This document shows positions 15,136 through 23,957 of a stretch of DNA of 29,576 nt, one piece after another; position 1 is the stretch's first letter, and each line of letters starts with the position of its first letter. Where the stretch lies: assembly GCA_964453215.1 (NCBI GenBank), contig CAYVRR010000021.1, positions 1 to 29,576 of the forward strand. The letters run 5' to 3'. Position numbers and translations under genes: made by a program. The stretch is from SABI01 sp964453215. Lineage in GTDB: Bacteria; Spirochaetota; Spirochaetia; Sphaerochaetales; Sphaerochaetaceae. The notes under the pieces are model-generated. The model saw only the letters and a program-made list of their open reading frames with translations, was not told where the DNA came from and did not search any database.

Positions 15136-17105
15136 GTGTATTTACCCTAGAGATGAAACTTCTCACAGCCATTGTATTAGAGGAGTATGCTGATGAAGTA
15201 AAGAAAGAGTTACTTCGTTTGGGGCTTCTCGACTTTATTGAAGTTGGAACTCTTTCAAAAGAGGTGAGTCATCGCTTACAGCACGACAAGAGTGAGAGGG
15301 ATGAAAGAGTCTATGATGTAATTCATCAAGTAGAATCACTCTATCGTCAAGTGAATAAACCAGTTCCACACTTAACCAAAGATGATGTGCAACAGGGTGA
15401 TAGTGTAGATATCCCATCTGCAATAAAGTTATTAGGTGCTATCCAAAAAACTCACTCTCACTTAAGAGAGAAACAAAAAAATAACAATCAAGAGTTGCAC
15501 CGATATGAAGAGATGGCTCGCTATATTAAAGAGAAGAAGTTACATTATCTCGATTTTCATGTAGGAAAACTTCAACAACTTGAAGTAGATACATTGACTC
15601 ATCGACTTACTAATAACGCATCTATCTTATTCCCCCTTGAAAAAAAAGATACATATCTTTTGTGCACCTTTAATAGGGACCGAACAACGATAGAAGAGCA
15701 TCTTGAAGCAATTAACTTTAGAGAAGATATTTCAACATACTCGATTCAGGAGATGGTAGAGATAACCTCTTTAGCCCTTACAGATCTTATCGATAAGAAA
15801 AAGAGGGAGAATGCTTCTCTCATTAAATCAATTAATGATTCTATTCTAGGGCATATGGATGAGCTAGAGCCCCTCTATAAACAGCTACGACTTTATGAAC
15901 TTCTTGGAGAAATTTCATCCCACTTTTCCCATACGAGAAACACTACGATCTTTTCAGGGTGGGTTCCAGTTGATAAAGCCCCCTTAGTTCAAAAGCAGAT
16001 AGAATATGTGAGTAAGAATAAATGTGTCATAGAATTTAGTTCTCAAAAAACAATGAACCGAAAAGATATTCCTGTCTCTATTGAAAACTCCCCTGTACTT
16101 GCCCCTTTCCAAAAGATTGTAAATAATTATTCAACTTTAGAGTATGGATCTGTTAACCCCACTATCTTTGTTGCAATAAGTTATCTTGCAATGTTTGGGC
16201 TGATGTTTGCAGATGCAGGTCAAGGTTTAGTTCTCCTCTTACTTGGTTTAAGTGGGCTGTATAGAGAGAAGAAGGGGATGAGGGAGGGCTCTTTACTCAA
16301 TTTTTCCCTATTGAGACTAATGATCTATTTGGGGGGAGCTTCGATGGTAGGTGGTGTTCTTTTTGGCTCCTACTTTGGGTTTGCCCTTTTTCCTCCACTT
16401 TGGTTTAACTACCATATGGCAGTATTTAGTCATGGGGGAACAGCTCGAGATGTCTATTCTATATTAGGGATCACCATCTACTTTGGAATAATCATCATTT
16501 ATATGGGACTTATTATAAATTGGATTAACCTCATTAGAAAGGGTGAGTATATGAGTCTCATCTTTAGTAAAAATGGTATATTAGGTGCCTATCTATTTAC
16601 GATGGGAGTATATGTGGGGCAGCAGTTTGTCTCATCTAATTATACTTCATTCCCTAGTAATCCATTTATCCTCTACTCGATAGGAGTTGCTACTATTCTT
16701 CTTTTCTTTAGAGTGCCTGTTGAACATATTCTTTTAAAGAAAGAGGGAAAAGGGGGAGGGGAAGGAAATCTCATCATAGACTCATTTATGGAGTGGATAG
16801 TTATTATATTAGAGATCTTTTCTGGGTATTTAGCGAATACCCTCTCATTTATGAGGGTTGCAGGACTTGGAATAGCCCACGTTGCCCTGATGAGTGCTTT
16901 TAGTGAAATGTCAGATCTTACAGATATTTTTATTGCAAAATTGCTTATCTTAATTGCAGGAAATGCATTAGTAATAGCCTTAGAGGGTCTTAGTGCTGGC
17001 ATTCAATCTCTACGTCTCAATTATTATGAATTTTTCACCAAATTTTTTGTTGGAGATGGGAAAGAGTATAACCCCCTCTCTTTACAATCTAAAAGTGGTG
17101 AGTAA
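15132..17105 (+). CDS. atpI: V-type ATPase subunit I (membrane stator, 'a' subunit)
   Basis: A 657-residue protein. The first ~330 residues are cytosolic, helical and coiled-coil; they contact the peripheral stalks. The rest forms about eight membrane helices making the two ion half-channels against the K ring. Family marks are 'FGLMFADAGQGLVLLL', 'NTLSFMRVAGLGIAH' with the essential arginine at about R575, and the C-terminal 'EGLSAGIQSLRLNYYEFFTK' segment. Length is normal. An AAGGGAG site precedes the ATG, which overlaps the stop of subunit C. It is in the inner membrane. Confidence 0.96.
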   Translation: MSVFTLEMKLLTAIVLEEYADEVKKELLRLGLLDFIEVGTLSKEVSHRLQHDKSERDERVYDVIHQVESLYRQVNKPVPHLTKDDVQQGDSVDIPSAIKLLGAIQKTHSHLREKQKNNNQELHRYEEMARYIKEKKLHYLDFHVGKLQQLEVDTLTHRLTNNASILFPLEKKDTYLLCTFNRDRTTIEEHLEAINFREDISTYSIQEMVEITSLALTDLIDKKKRENASLIKSINDSILGHMDELEPLYKQLRLYELLGEISSHFSHTRNTTIFSGWVPVDKAPLVQKQIEYVSKNKCVIEFSSQKTMNRKDIPVSIENSPVLAPFQKIVNNYSTLEYGSVNPTIFVAISYLAMFGLMFADAGQGLVLLLLGLSGLYREKKGMREGSLLNFSLLRLMIYLGGASMVGGVLFGSYFGFALFPPLWFNYHMAVFSHGGTARDVYSILGITIYFGIIIIYMGLIINWINLIRKGEYMSLIFSKNGILGAYLFTMGVYVGQQFVSSNYTSFPSNPFILYSIGVATILLFFRVPVEHILLKKEGKGGGEGNLIIDSFMEWIVIILEIFSGYLANTLSFMRVAGLGIAHVALMSAFSEMSDLTDIFIAKLLILIAGNALVIALEGLSAGIQSLRLNYYEFFTKFFVGDGKEYNPLSLQSKSGE

Positions 17106-17146
17106 TATTTTTTTAAAAGAACACACACGTGTTAGGAGGAATTTTT

Positions 17147-17500
17147 ATGAATGGGTATACATTTAAAAAAAGAGTGCGAATCTCTTTAGTGGTGACAGTT
17201 TTCATCTTACTACTCTCTAGTTTTGTTTTTGCAACACCACTACATGCTGCAGAAGCTGAAACAGCAGTTGAAGGTACTTCATCTTCTACTCTTATGTGGA
17301 TAGTAATTTCAGCAGCAGTTGCCTTTAGTTTTGGTGCTATTGCCGCAGGATATGCAATTAGTCATGTTGGAGCTGCTGCGATGGGAGCTATGAGTGAAAA
17401 ACCTGAAATAGGGGCTCAAGCACTTATCTTTATTGCATTAGCTGAAGGACTTGTTGTATTTGGATTTATTACTGCCCTCATGATTCTCGGTAAAGCTTAA
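17147..17500 (+). CDS. atpK: V-type ATPase subunit K (proteolipid c-ring)
   Basis: A 117-residue single-hairpin proteolipid. Residues 1-35 form a signal-peptide-like segment (basic n-region, hydrophobic core, 'TPLHAAEA' cleavage-like site), followed by helix 1 ('FGAIAAGYAI...GAAAMGAM'), a polar loop 'SEKPEIG', and helix 2 with the ion-binding glutamate in 'LIFIALAEGLVVFGF'. Helix 1 has no glutamine and the glutamate is followed by Gly-Leu, so the usual sodium ligands are not seen and proton use is more likely (inference). The start is ATG 17147, seven bases after a strong AGGAGG; an upstream GTG at 17129 would put that site inside the gene. The strong ribosome site fits the high copy number of K in the ring. 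Confidence 0.93.
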   Translation: MNGYTFKKRVRISLVVTVFILLLSSFVFATPLHAAEAETAVEGTSSSTLMWIVISAAVAFSFGAIAAGYAISHVGAAAMGAMSEKPEIGAQALIFIALAEGLVVFGFITALMILGKA

Positions 17501-17505
17501 ATAAT

Positions 17506-17808
17506 ATGCGTTATTTTGTCATTGGTGATGAAGATACTGTATTAGGATTTTCTCTTTCTGGCACTCCTGGTATTGTTGCGACGAATGAAAAGAGTGCACT
17601 TGAAGCCTTGAAAGTTGCCCTTGAAGATAAAAACAATGCAATTATTATTATCACAATTGATGTAGCAGATCTCATACGAAAAGAGGTTGATCGCTATATA
17701 TTTAGTGAGACTTTTCCTCTTATTGTTGAAATTCCAAATCGTGCAACGGGTGGAAAATCAAGAGATTTAAGAAAGTTAGTAAATGATGCAATAGGAGTGA
17801 AGCTATGA
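17506..17808 (+). CDS. atpF: V-type ATPase subunit F
   Basis: A 100-residue cytosolic subunit of the central stalk that binds the D subunit and modulates rotation. Family features are the N-terminal 'YFVIGDEDTVLGFSLSGTPG', the Rossmann-like core with 'NNAIIIITIDVADLIRKEVD', and 'FPLIVEIPNRATG'. Size is typical. The start lies five bases after the K stop with only a weak ribosome site, suggesting coupling. The stop overlaps the start of subunit E. Confidence 0.93.
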   Translation: MRYFVIGDEDTVLGFSLSGTPGIVATNEKSALEALKVALEDKNNAIIIITIDVADLIRKEVDRYIFSETFPLIVEIPNRATGGKSRDLRKLVNDAIGVKL

Positions 17809-18410
17809 AGACCCATTCCCCTCTCTATGATGGAATTTTAATGAGTGCAAGATCTGAAGCAGATGAAATTCTCAAACAAGGAGAGAAATCAGCTTTTGAG
17901 ATAAAGAAAAGTTATGAGAAGAAAATAGCTGATGCAAAAGAGCATGAACAGATTCTACTCCATAAAAAGTTAGAAGAAATTGTTCATACAGAAGAGAATC
18001 TCATTAAGAATATGGAGAGAAGTGTAGTTGGGAACCTCATTAAAGAGCTAAGAAAACATGCTCAAAAAGCTCTTAATATTGAAATGGCCTCTATCGTTGA
18101 TACAAAAGAGTATAAAAAGGCCCTTGTTGAATGGATCGCAGAGGGGGCAATTGCATTAGAAGCTAAGAGTGTACAAGTTGCAACATCATCGAAAGAGACA
18201 ATTAGTGATGAGATGCTTACAAAAGCTGCAATTATTGTTAAAAAAGTTGTTTCTAGAGAGGTAGAGATTACAAGAAATCCAACTCCTTTAAGCACACAAG
18301 GAGTGGTGGTAAGCACCGTAGATGGGAAGATAGCCTACAATAATAGTGTGCATGTGAGATTTATGAGATTACGATCAGAATTTGAACGTGTATTAGAGGG
18401 AGCAGTATGA
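17805..18410 (+). CDS. atpE: V-type ATPase subunit E
   Basis: A 201-residue peripheral-stalk subunit with a long N-terminal coiled coil (about 10-95, 'SEADEILKQGEKSAFEIKKS') and a C-terminal globular domain that docks on the A3B3 head ('TPLSTQGVVVSTVDGKIAYN' is the conserved segment). It pairs with the G/H-type subunit encoded first in the operon. The ATG overlaps the F stop, and its stop overlaps the A start, so all three are translationally coupled. Confidence 0.9.
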   Translation: MKTHSPLYDGILMSARSEADEILKQGEKSAFEIKKSYEKKIADAKEHEQILLHKKLEEIVHTEENLIKNMERSVVGNLIKELRKHAQKALNIEMASIVDTKEYKKALVEWIAEGAIALEAKSVQVATSSKETISDEMLTKAAIIVKKVVSREVEITRNPTPLSTQGVVVSTVDGKIAYNNSVHVRFMRLRSEFERVLEGAV

Positions 18411-20197
18411 GTGATAAAATAATTGGACAGATAGGGAGAGTAAATGGCCCTGTTATCCAAGTAAAAGGGATAAAATCTGCCTCTATGATGGAACTTGTGT
18501 ATGTGGGAGAACAGAGGCTCATTGGAGAACTGGTAAAACTCGATGGATTTAGCGCTACAGTTCAAGTATATGAAGATACAACAGGATTAACTCCAGGTGA
18601 GAATGTATATGGCTCATCCCTTCCTTTATCTGTTGAACTAGGACCTGGACTTATTGGGTCAATCTATGATGGGATTCAAAGACCTCTCACACGATTAAGA
18701 GATATTTCTGGAGATACTATTGAACGGGGAATTGTTTCTCCTGCACTTCTTAGAGATAAGAAATGGCATTTTGTACCAACACTCACAAAAGGTGATGAAG
18801 TACATACTGGGCAAGAGCTTGGGAGTGTACAAGAGACAAGTCATGTGAGTCATAAAATTCTTGTTCCTATTTCAATAGCAACTTCAAAAGAGATCTTCAC
18901 TGTTACCTCCATTGCCAAAGAGGGGGAGTATTCTGTTGAAGATGAGATTGCGACACTCCTTGATGAAGAGGGTGTTTCTCACTCTATTACAATGATGCAC
19001 AAATGGTCTATTAGAAAACCTCGCCCGGTGAAGATGAGGCAACCCTTATCAGTTCCACTTATTACAGGTCAGCGTGTTATTGATATGCTCTTTCCCTTAG
19101 CAAAGGGGGGCACTGTTGCGATCCCTGGTGGATTTGGAACAGGGAAAACAATGACTCAACACGCTATAGCGAGATGGTGTGATGCAGATATTATTGTCTA
19201 TATTGGCTGTGGAGAGCGGGGCAATGAGATGACCGATGTGTTAAGAGAGTTTCCACAATTGGTTGACCCTCATACAGGGAAATCACTTATGGAAAGGACT
19301 ATTCTTATCGCAAACACCTCTAATATGCCAGTAAGTGCAAGAGAAGCGAGCATCTACACAGGAGTTACATTAGCTGAGTATTACAGGGACATGGGCTACC
19401 ATGTAGCAATCATGGCAGATAGTACGAGTAGGTGGGCAGAAGCACTTAGGGAATTAAGTGGAAGAATGGAAGAGATGCCAGCAGAAGAGGGCTTTCCTGC
19501 CTACCTTCCTACCCGGATTGCAGAGTTTTATGAACGAGCTGGTAGAATGAGAACACTCAATGATGAAGAGGGCTCTGTTACAATTATTGGAGCTGTCTCT
19601 CCACCAGGGGGGGATTTCTCTGAACCCGTCACTCAACACACAAAAAGGTTTGTTCGTTGTTTTTGGGGGTTAGACCGCTCACTCGCCTCTGCCCGCCACT
19701 ATCCAGCAATTAGTTGGCTAGAATCCTACAGTGAATATGTAGATGATGTGGCTCCATGGTGGGGACAAAAAGGGGATGGAAATTGGAAGCAACAACGCCT
19801 TGAAATCATGGACTTACTTCAAAGAGAAGTTAGACTTCAACAAATTGTGAAACTTGTTGGGCCAGATGCCCTTCCAGATAGTCAAAACTTTATCCTTGAA
19901 GTGTGTAATATGTTTAAAACAGCTTTTTTACAACAAAATGCATTTGATGATAATGATCGCTACAGTACCGTTGAAAAACAGCTCGGTATGCTCCAAGTCA
20001 TCCTCGCATATTGGAACCTTGGTTCTGCGGCTATTAGTAAAGGGCTTCCTATCGTACGTATTAAAAGGATGAAGGTAGTAAGTGAGATTTCTAGAATGCG
20101 CTTACATGTCTCAAATGAGAATCTCGAAGAGCTAGATAAAATTATTGTTCGCTTAGAGAGACAAATTAGTCGACTTGGAGAGATGTATGAAACATAA
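18407..20197 (+). CDS. atpA: V-type ATPase catalytic subunit A
   Basis: A 596-residue catalytic subunit that hydrolyses or makes ATP in the A3B3 head. An N-terminal beta-barrel ('GQIGRVNGPVIQVKG') is followed by the A-specific insert (about 110-185) and the nucleotide domain with Walker A 'GGFGTGKT' (K247, T248), the catalytic 'GCGERGNEM' (E270), and the ATPase signature 'PAISWLESYS'. A C-terminal helical bundle completes it. Length is normal. The ATG overlaps the E stop; its own stop lies inside the beginning of subunit B in another frame. Identity is certain. Confidence 0.98.
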   Translation: MSDKIIGQIGRVNGPVIQVKGIKSASMMELVYVGEQRLIGELVKLDGFSATVQVYEDTTGLTPGENVYGSSLPLSVELGPGLIGSIYDGIQRPLTRLRDISGDTIERGIVSPALLRDKKWHFVPTLTKGDEVHTGQELGSVQETSHVSHKILVPISIATSKEIFTVTSIAKEGEYSVEDEIATLLDEEGVSHSITMMHKWSIRKPRPVKMRQPLSVPLITGQRVIDMLFPLAKGGTVAIPGGFGTGKTMTQHAIARWCDADIIVYIGCGERGNEMTDVLREFPQLVDPHTGKSLMERTILIANTSNMPVSAREASIYTGVTLAEYYRDMGYHVAIMADSTSRWAEALRELSGRMEEMPAEEGFPAYLPTRIAEFYERAGRMRTLNDEEGSVTIIGAVSPPGGDFSEPVTQHTKRFVRCFWGLDRSLASARHYPAISWLESYSEYVDDVAPWWGQKGDGNWKQQRLEIMDLLQREVRLQQIVKLVGPDALPDSQNFILEVCNMFKTAFLQQNAFDDNDRYSTVEKQLGMLQVILAYWNLGSAAISKGLPIVRIKRMKVVSEISRMRLHVSNENLEELDKIIVRLERQISRLGEMYET

Positions 20198-21608
20198 TAT
20201 TGAGATGAATAGTATAGAAAGAGAGCTCTTAAAAGGGAGAGAGTATATTGGTGCTTCAAAGATTGAAGGGCCATTAGTATATATGAGAAATACTCACCCT
20301 GTCGGATTTGGAGAACTTGTTGAAGTTGTAGATGCACAAGGGGAGCAAAGAACTGGTCAAGTACTCGACACAAGTGATGATGTTGTAATTGTACAACTCT
20401 TTGAAGGGACAGATGGCCTTAATCTTCCCTCCACTCGAATGAGATTTATGGGAGAGCCATTTACCCTCCCTGTATCAGGTGGAATGCTTGGGAAGGTGAT
20501 GAATGGACTTGGGCGAACCATTAATGAAACTCCTCTTCCCCATGCAGAAGATGAGTTAAATATTAATGGCCTTCCAATTAATCCAACAAGTCGAGAATAC
20601 CCCCAAGACTTTATTCAAACTGGAGTTTCTGTTATTGATGGTCTTACTACCCTTATTCAGGGACAAAAACTCCCTATTTTTAGTGGAAATGGGTTGCCTC
20701 ACAATATGTTAGCAGCTCAAATTGCTAGGCAAGCAAAGGTTCTAAAGAAAGAGAGTGACTTTGCTATTGTGTTTGCTGCTATGGGTGTTAAGTACGATGT
20801 AGCTAGATTCTTTATCGATAGTTTTGAGTCTTCTGGTGTGTTAGATAATGTTGCATTTTTCCTCTCATTAGCTGACGATCCTTCAATTGAGAGAACTATC
20901 ACTCCTCGTAGTGCCCTCACTCTTGCTGAACATTTAGCATTTTATCATGGAAAACAAGTGTTAGTAATTATGACAGATATGACTAACTACTGTGAATCAT
21001 TACGAGAAATTTCTACTTTACGAGGTGAAATTCCTTCCCGTAAAGGGTACCCTGGTTACCTCTATTCTAACCTTGCAGAGCTGTATGAAAGAAGTGGAAA
21101 GATTCAAGGGCGTGGTGGTAGTATTACACAAATACCAATTCTTACTATGCCAAATGATGATATCTCCCATCCAATTCCCGATTTAACAGGATATATTACA
21201 GAGGGACAAATAGTGTTTGACAGATCAATGTATGCTAGAGGAATTTATCCCCCCATAAATGGTCTTCCTAGTTTATCGAGGTTGATGAAAGATGGAATAG
21301 GGGAAGGAATGACTCGAGATGATCATCCACACCTTGCAAACCAACTTTTTGCCTCCTACGCTCATGTACAGGATGTAAGAAACTTAGCATCAGTTATTGG
21401 AGAAGAGGAACTAACGAGTTTAGACCACCAATATTTAGAGTTTGGAAAAAGGTTTGAACATAAATTTGTTTCCCAAGCATTTGATGAAGATAGAAGTATT
21501 GATGAAACTCTCGATATTGGATGGAAAGCACTCTCTGCTCTCCCCTCTGAAGAGCTACAACGTGTTACAGAGAGTGAAATAAGTAAACACTATGGAGATG
21601 ATGAATGA
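20187..21608 (+). CDS. atpB: V-type ATPase regulatory subunit B
   Basis: A 473-residue non-catalytic subunit alternating with A in the head. It keeps the F1/V1 fold but has a degenerate nucleotide loop ('FSGNGLPHN' in place of Walker A). Signature segments are 'SRKGYPGYLYSNLAELYERS' and 'PPINGLPSLSRLM'. I chose ATG 20187 because GGAGAG lies four bases ahead. The gene overlaps the end of subunit A by 11 bases. Upstream TTG 20175 is less likely. The stop overlaps the ATG of subunit D. Confidence 0.97.
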   Translation: MKHNIEMNSIERELLKGREYIGASKIEGPLVYMRNTHPVGFGELVEVVDAQGEQRTGQVLDTSDDVVIVQLFEGTDGLNLPSTRMRFMGEPFTLPVSGGMLGKVMNGLGRTINETPLPHAEDELNINGLPINPTSREYPQDFIQTGVSVIDGLTTLIQGQKLPIFSGNGLPHNMLAAQIARQAKVLKKESDFAIVFAAMGVKYDVARFFIDSFESSGVLDNVAFFLSLADDPSIERTITPRSALTLAEHLAFYHGKQVLVIMTDMTNYCESLREISTLRGEIPSRKGYPGYLYSNLAELYERSGKIQGRGGSITQIPILTMPNDDISHPIPDLTGYITEGQIVFDRSMYARGIYPPINGLPSLSRLMKDGIGEGMTRDDHPHLANQLFASYAHVQDVRNLASVIGEEELTSLDHQYLEFGKRFEHKFVSQAFDEDRSIDETLDIGWKALSALPSEELQRVTESEISKHYGDDE

Positions 21609-22234
21609 GTCGTAATCTCGCACCTACACGCTCAAATGTGATGAAACTAAAAGATGACCTAGCCTTTGCAAATCTAGGCTATGAACTCCTTGATCAAAAG
21701 AGGTCTATTCTTGTTGTAGAGCTTCTTACTTTAGTAGACCAAGCAGTAGATTATCAAGAGCGAGTAGATGAGGCACTCTTAAAAGCAAGTGAATCACTTC
21801 AAACATCTGTGATGCAAATGGGAAGGCTGAAGGTTGCCAATGTATTTCCATCTGTTACGATCACAAGTAGAATTGAGCTTGGAAATAGAAAAGTTATGGG
21901 TGTGAGATTGCCAAAAGTGCAAACTCATTTTGAAGAGAAGGGTCCCTATTTCAGTCCAGAGGGGACAACATTTCAAGTAGAAGATACATTAGAAGCATAC
22001 AGAGAGGCTCTTGAGTTGATGGGGCACTTGAGTGAATTAAAAATATCTATTATGAGATTAGCACGGGAAGTGAAAAAGAGTATTCGAAAAGTAAATGCCC
22101 TTGAGAAAATAGTAATTCCCCGTCTAAAAGATGATTTAGCGTATACAAGTAACAGAATAGAAGAAATAGAAAGAGAAGGCTTTATTTTATTAAAACAAAT
22201 AAAGAAGCGACTAGAAGAGAATAGTAGAAACTAA
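21605..22234 (+). CDS. atpD: V-type ATPase subunit D (central rotor shaft)
   Basis: A 209-residue protein forming the long antiparallel coiled-coil rotor inside the A3B3 head. 'LAPTRSNVMKLKDDLAFANL' begins the first helix, as in all D subunits. 'EVKKSIRKVNALEKIVIPRL' and the terminal 'EREGFILLKQIKKRL' close the second helix. It attaches to subunits F and C below the head. Its ATG overlaps the B stop. It ends the core ATPase genes; the stress-protein gene starts 18 bases later with no terminator between. Confidence 0.96.
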   Translation: MSRNLAPTRSNVMKLKDDLAFANLGYELLDQKRSILVVELLTLVDQAVDYQERVDEALLKASESLQTSVMQMGRLKVANVFPSVTITSRIELGNRKVMGVRLPKVQTHFEEKGPYFSPEGTTFQVEDTLEAYREALELMGHLSELKISIMRLAREVKKSIRKVNALEKIVIPRLKDDLAYTSNRIEEIEREGFILLKQIKKRLEENSRN

Positions 22235-22252
22235 GGGAGGGATACACCATAT

Positions 22253-22765
22253 ATGTTTACCAAACTATTGGTATATTTAGATGGGTCTGAAGACTCAGTA
22301 AGTGCAGCGATGGCAGCTATTGTACTCGCTACACAATTACAAGCCCAACTTGTTGCGATGTATGTTGTTAATACAAAAGCACTTCAGGATTTAGTGAAAA
22401 TGAGAATCTTTCTTGATTCTGAACAACTTGAGTATCAAAGAGATATTGAAGGTGATGCACATCGCTACTTAGAGCATGTAAAGAAACTTGGCAAGAAAAA
22501 AGGGGTAGTTGTTGAAACTGTTAAAAAAAGTGGATCAGTTAGTCAAGAAGTAAAACAGTATATTGCCCATCATGAAGTTGATATGCTTGTCCTTGGAGGG
22601 CTTTCTGAGATTCACTCACGAAGAGATGAGCTCCTTAGTGAAACAGATAGGATGATGCGTAGTGCTACAATTCCAGTATTTGTTGTGAGAGATAGTGATG
22701 ATATTTGGGATATGTATGAGTCCCTGCCCGATCTTGAAGTGGAGGCCCCTTATGACATTAACTGA
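22253..22765 (+). CDS. Universal stress protein (UspA family)
   Basis: A 170-residue single-domain UspA-like protein. 'FTKLLVYLDGSEDSVSAA' holds the first strand and the aspartate that contacts nucleotide in this family. 'VDMLVLGGLSEIHSRRDEL' followed by 'SETDRMMRSATIPVFVVRD' resembles the ATP-binding G-x2-G-x9-G(S/T) loop, but the loop is altered, so nucleotide binding is uncertain. A ~20-residue acidic tail extends past the fold. The start has GGGAGG 12 bases upstream, an unusually long spacing. The 3' end overlaps the PTS EIIA gene by 14 bases. The position at the end of the V-ATPase operon suggests shared expression and perhaps a link between ion motive force and stress. Confidence 0.88.
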   Translation: MFTKLLVYLDGSEDSVSAAMAAIVLATQLQAQLVAMYVVNTKALQDLVKMRIFLDSEQLEYQRDIEGDAHRYLEHVKKLGKKKGVVVETVKKSGSVSQEVKQYIAHHEVDMLVLGGLSEIHSRRDELLSETDRMMRSATIPVFVVRDSDDIWDMYESLPDLEVEAPYDIN

Positions 22766-23198
22766 TGTTCTTGAAAAAGATTTAATTATAGTTCCCTTAA
22801 TTGGAACAACAAAGAGTGCGGTTATTGAAGAACTCGTTTCAAGACTTACTCAACATAAAAAGCTTGCTAATAAAGATGAGATACTAAAGTCTGTCTTAGA
22901 GAGGGAAGAGTTAGGCTCAACAGGGCTTGCCGATGGTATTGCTATTCCTCATGCAAAAACAAAAGCAGTTGAGCGTATCTATCTTGTTGTAGGAGTATCT
23001 CCTCAAGGGGTAGATTTTGATGCTTTAGATGGAGAGCCTTCTAATTATTTTTTCTTAGTTCTCGCACCCTTAACAGAAAGTAGTGCTCACATTGAAGTTC
23101 TTTCATCTATTGCAAGAACAACAGCGAGCCCCTCTTTTAAACGGCTATTAAGTGCATCAAAGAGTGCTGATGAAGTATATTCCCTCTTTTTTGATTAA
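22752..23198 (+). CDS. PTS EIIA component, fructose/mannitol (PtsN-like) family
   Basis: A 148-residue EIIA type-2 domain. The phospho-acceptor histidine is H67 in 'LADGIAIPHAKT', followed by 'VVGVSPQGVDFDALDGEPSN' and 'FFLVLAPLTESSAHIEVLSS', all family-typical. No EIIB or EIIC domain is fused or adjacent, so a regulatory role like PtsN (EIIA-Ntr) is more likely than sugar transport. The start is ATG 22752 with GGAGG six bases before, located inside the end of the stress-protein gene. A longer reading from 22695 would lack this support. The pair is translationally coupled. The stop overlaps the convergent LUD gene by four bases. Confidence 0.92.
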   Translation: MTLTDVLEKDLIIVPLIGTTKSAVIEELVSRLTQHKKLANKDEILKSVLEREELGSTGLADGIAIPHAKTKAVERIYLVVGVSPQGVDFDALDGEPSNYFFLVLAPLTESSAHIEVLSSIARTTASPSFKRLLSASKSADEVYSLFFD

Positions 23199-23875
23199 TA
23201 ACCAAGCTCTTCAGCAACGATGATTACATGAATTCGCTCTTTAGCTGCTTGCCTTCCTAACACTAAAAAGGAGGAACATATTCCTTTGTTGCATCCATTA
23301 GGTGGGATACTCATAAGGTGTTTATCATCAATAAAAGGTGCCACACAGTGACCATGGGTTACACAGTATGTATCACGACTTAGCCTCGTAGAATTAGCTG
23401 GAGCTGCAAGCTGTTTCACTCTATTTACTGCATCTTTTAGGTGAGGCACAATTTTATTATGGCCAACAACTATATAGACCTTCTTTGGGCCGTATAGGAG
23501 TGCTGCTAAGCGATTGTTTGACCCATCTACACAATATATCTCACCTCGCTCAGTAATTGCATTCGCACTAGCGAGGTAGATGTCACTCGATAAGTGTTTC
23601 ATGTTCTGCTCATACAACTCTTCTTTTGTTAAAGAGGGGGAAAACCTATCAATAAAGGTGCACTCATGCTCTTTTACAAACTTTATTAACCCAGTTTCAA
23701 CCAACGTCATAGAGCCACTTGCTCCAACAATAGAACCTTTTTCTATTAAAGAAGAGAAAAGGGTCACAACATCCTCTTTACGAGGCACGTAGGAAACTCC
23801 ATAATTATTTTTCTCTAAATTATCCATCACTTTATGAACTTTAAGTCTCATGATTTTCTCTTTATGTATATCCAC
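23195..23875 (-). CDS. LUD-domain protein (lactate utilization/LutC-like, DUF162)
   Basis: A 226-residue protein of the LUD family. Typical stretches are 'VGASGSMTLVETGL', 'SANAITERGEIYCVDGSNNR', 'YGPKKVYIVVGHNKIV' and 'AVNRVKQLAAPANSTRL'. LutB/LutC-type proteins support lactate oxidation, but many stand-alone LUD proteins have no known role. A C-terminal Cys-rich part ('YCVTHGHC' and 'NGCNKGICSS') could bind a metal or cluster. The GTG at 23875 is chosen because GGAGGAG lies four bases before it. ATG 23893 would place that ribosome site inside the gene. It is alone and convergent to the EIIA gene. Confidence 0.85.
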   Translation of the reverse strand: MDIHKEKIMRLKVHKVMDNLEKNNYGVSYVPRKEDVVTLFSSLIEKGSIVGASGSMTLVETGLIKFVKEHECTFIDRFSPSLTKEELYEQNMKHLSSDIYLASANAITERGEIYCVDGSNNRLAALLYGPKKVYIVVGHNKIVPHLKDAVNRVKQLAAPANSTRLSRDTYCVTHGHCVAPFIDDKHLMSIPPNGCNKGICSSFLVLGRQAAKERIHVIIVAEELGY

Positions 23876-23957
23876 ACTACTCCTCCACTTCATTCTATAT
23901 TACACAATAGAGTATTTAGTTGTATAGAGCATGTAGTGAAAAATAAAAATAGGTTTT

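Noticed and set aside
16673..17002. Open frame on the - strand inside subunit I
   Set aside because: Antisense to conserved membrane helices of the I subunit; its composition is the mirror of that coding frame.
17129..17146. GTG start for subunit K six codons upstream of the ATG
   Set aside because: It would place the strong AGGAGG ribosome site inside the coding region; ATG 17147 is ideally spaced from it.
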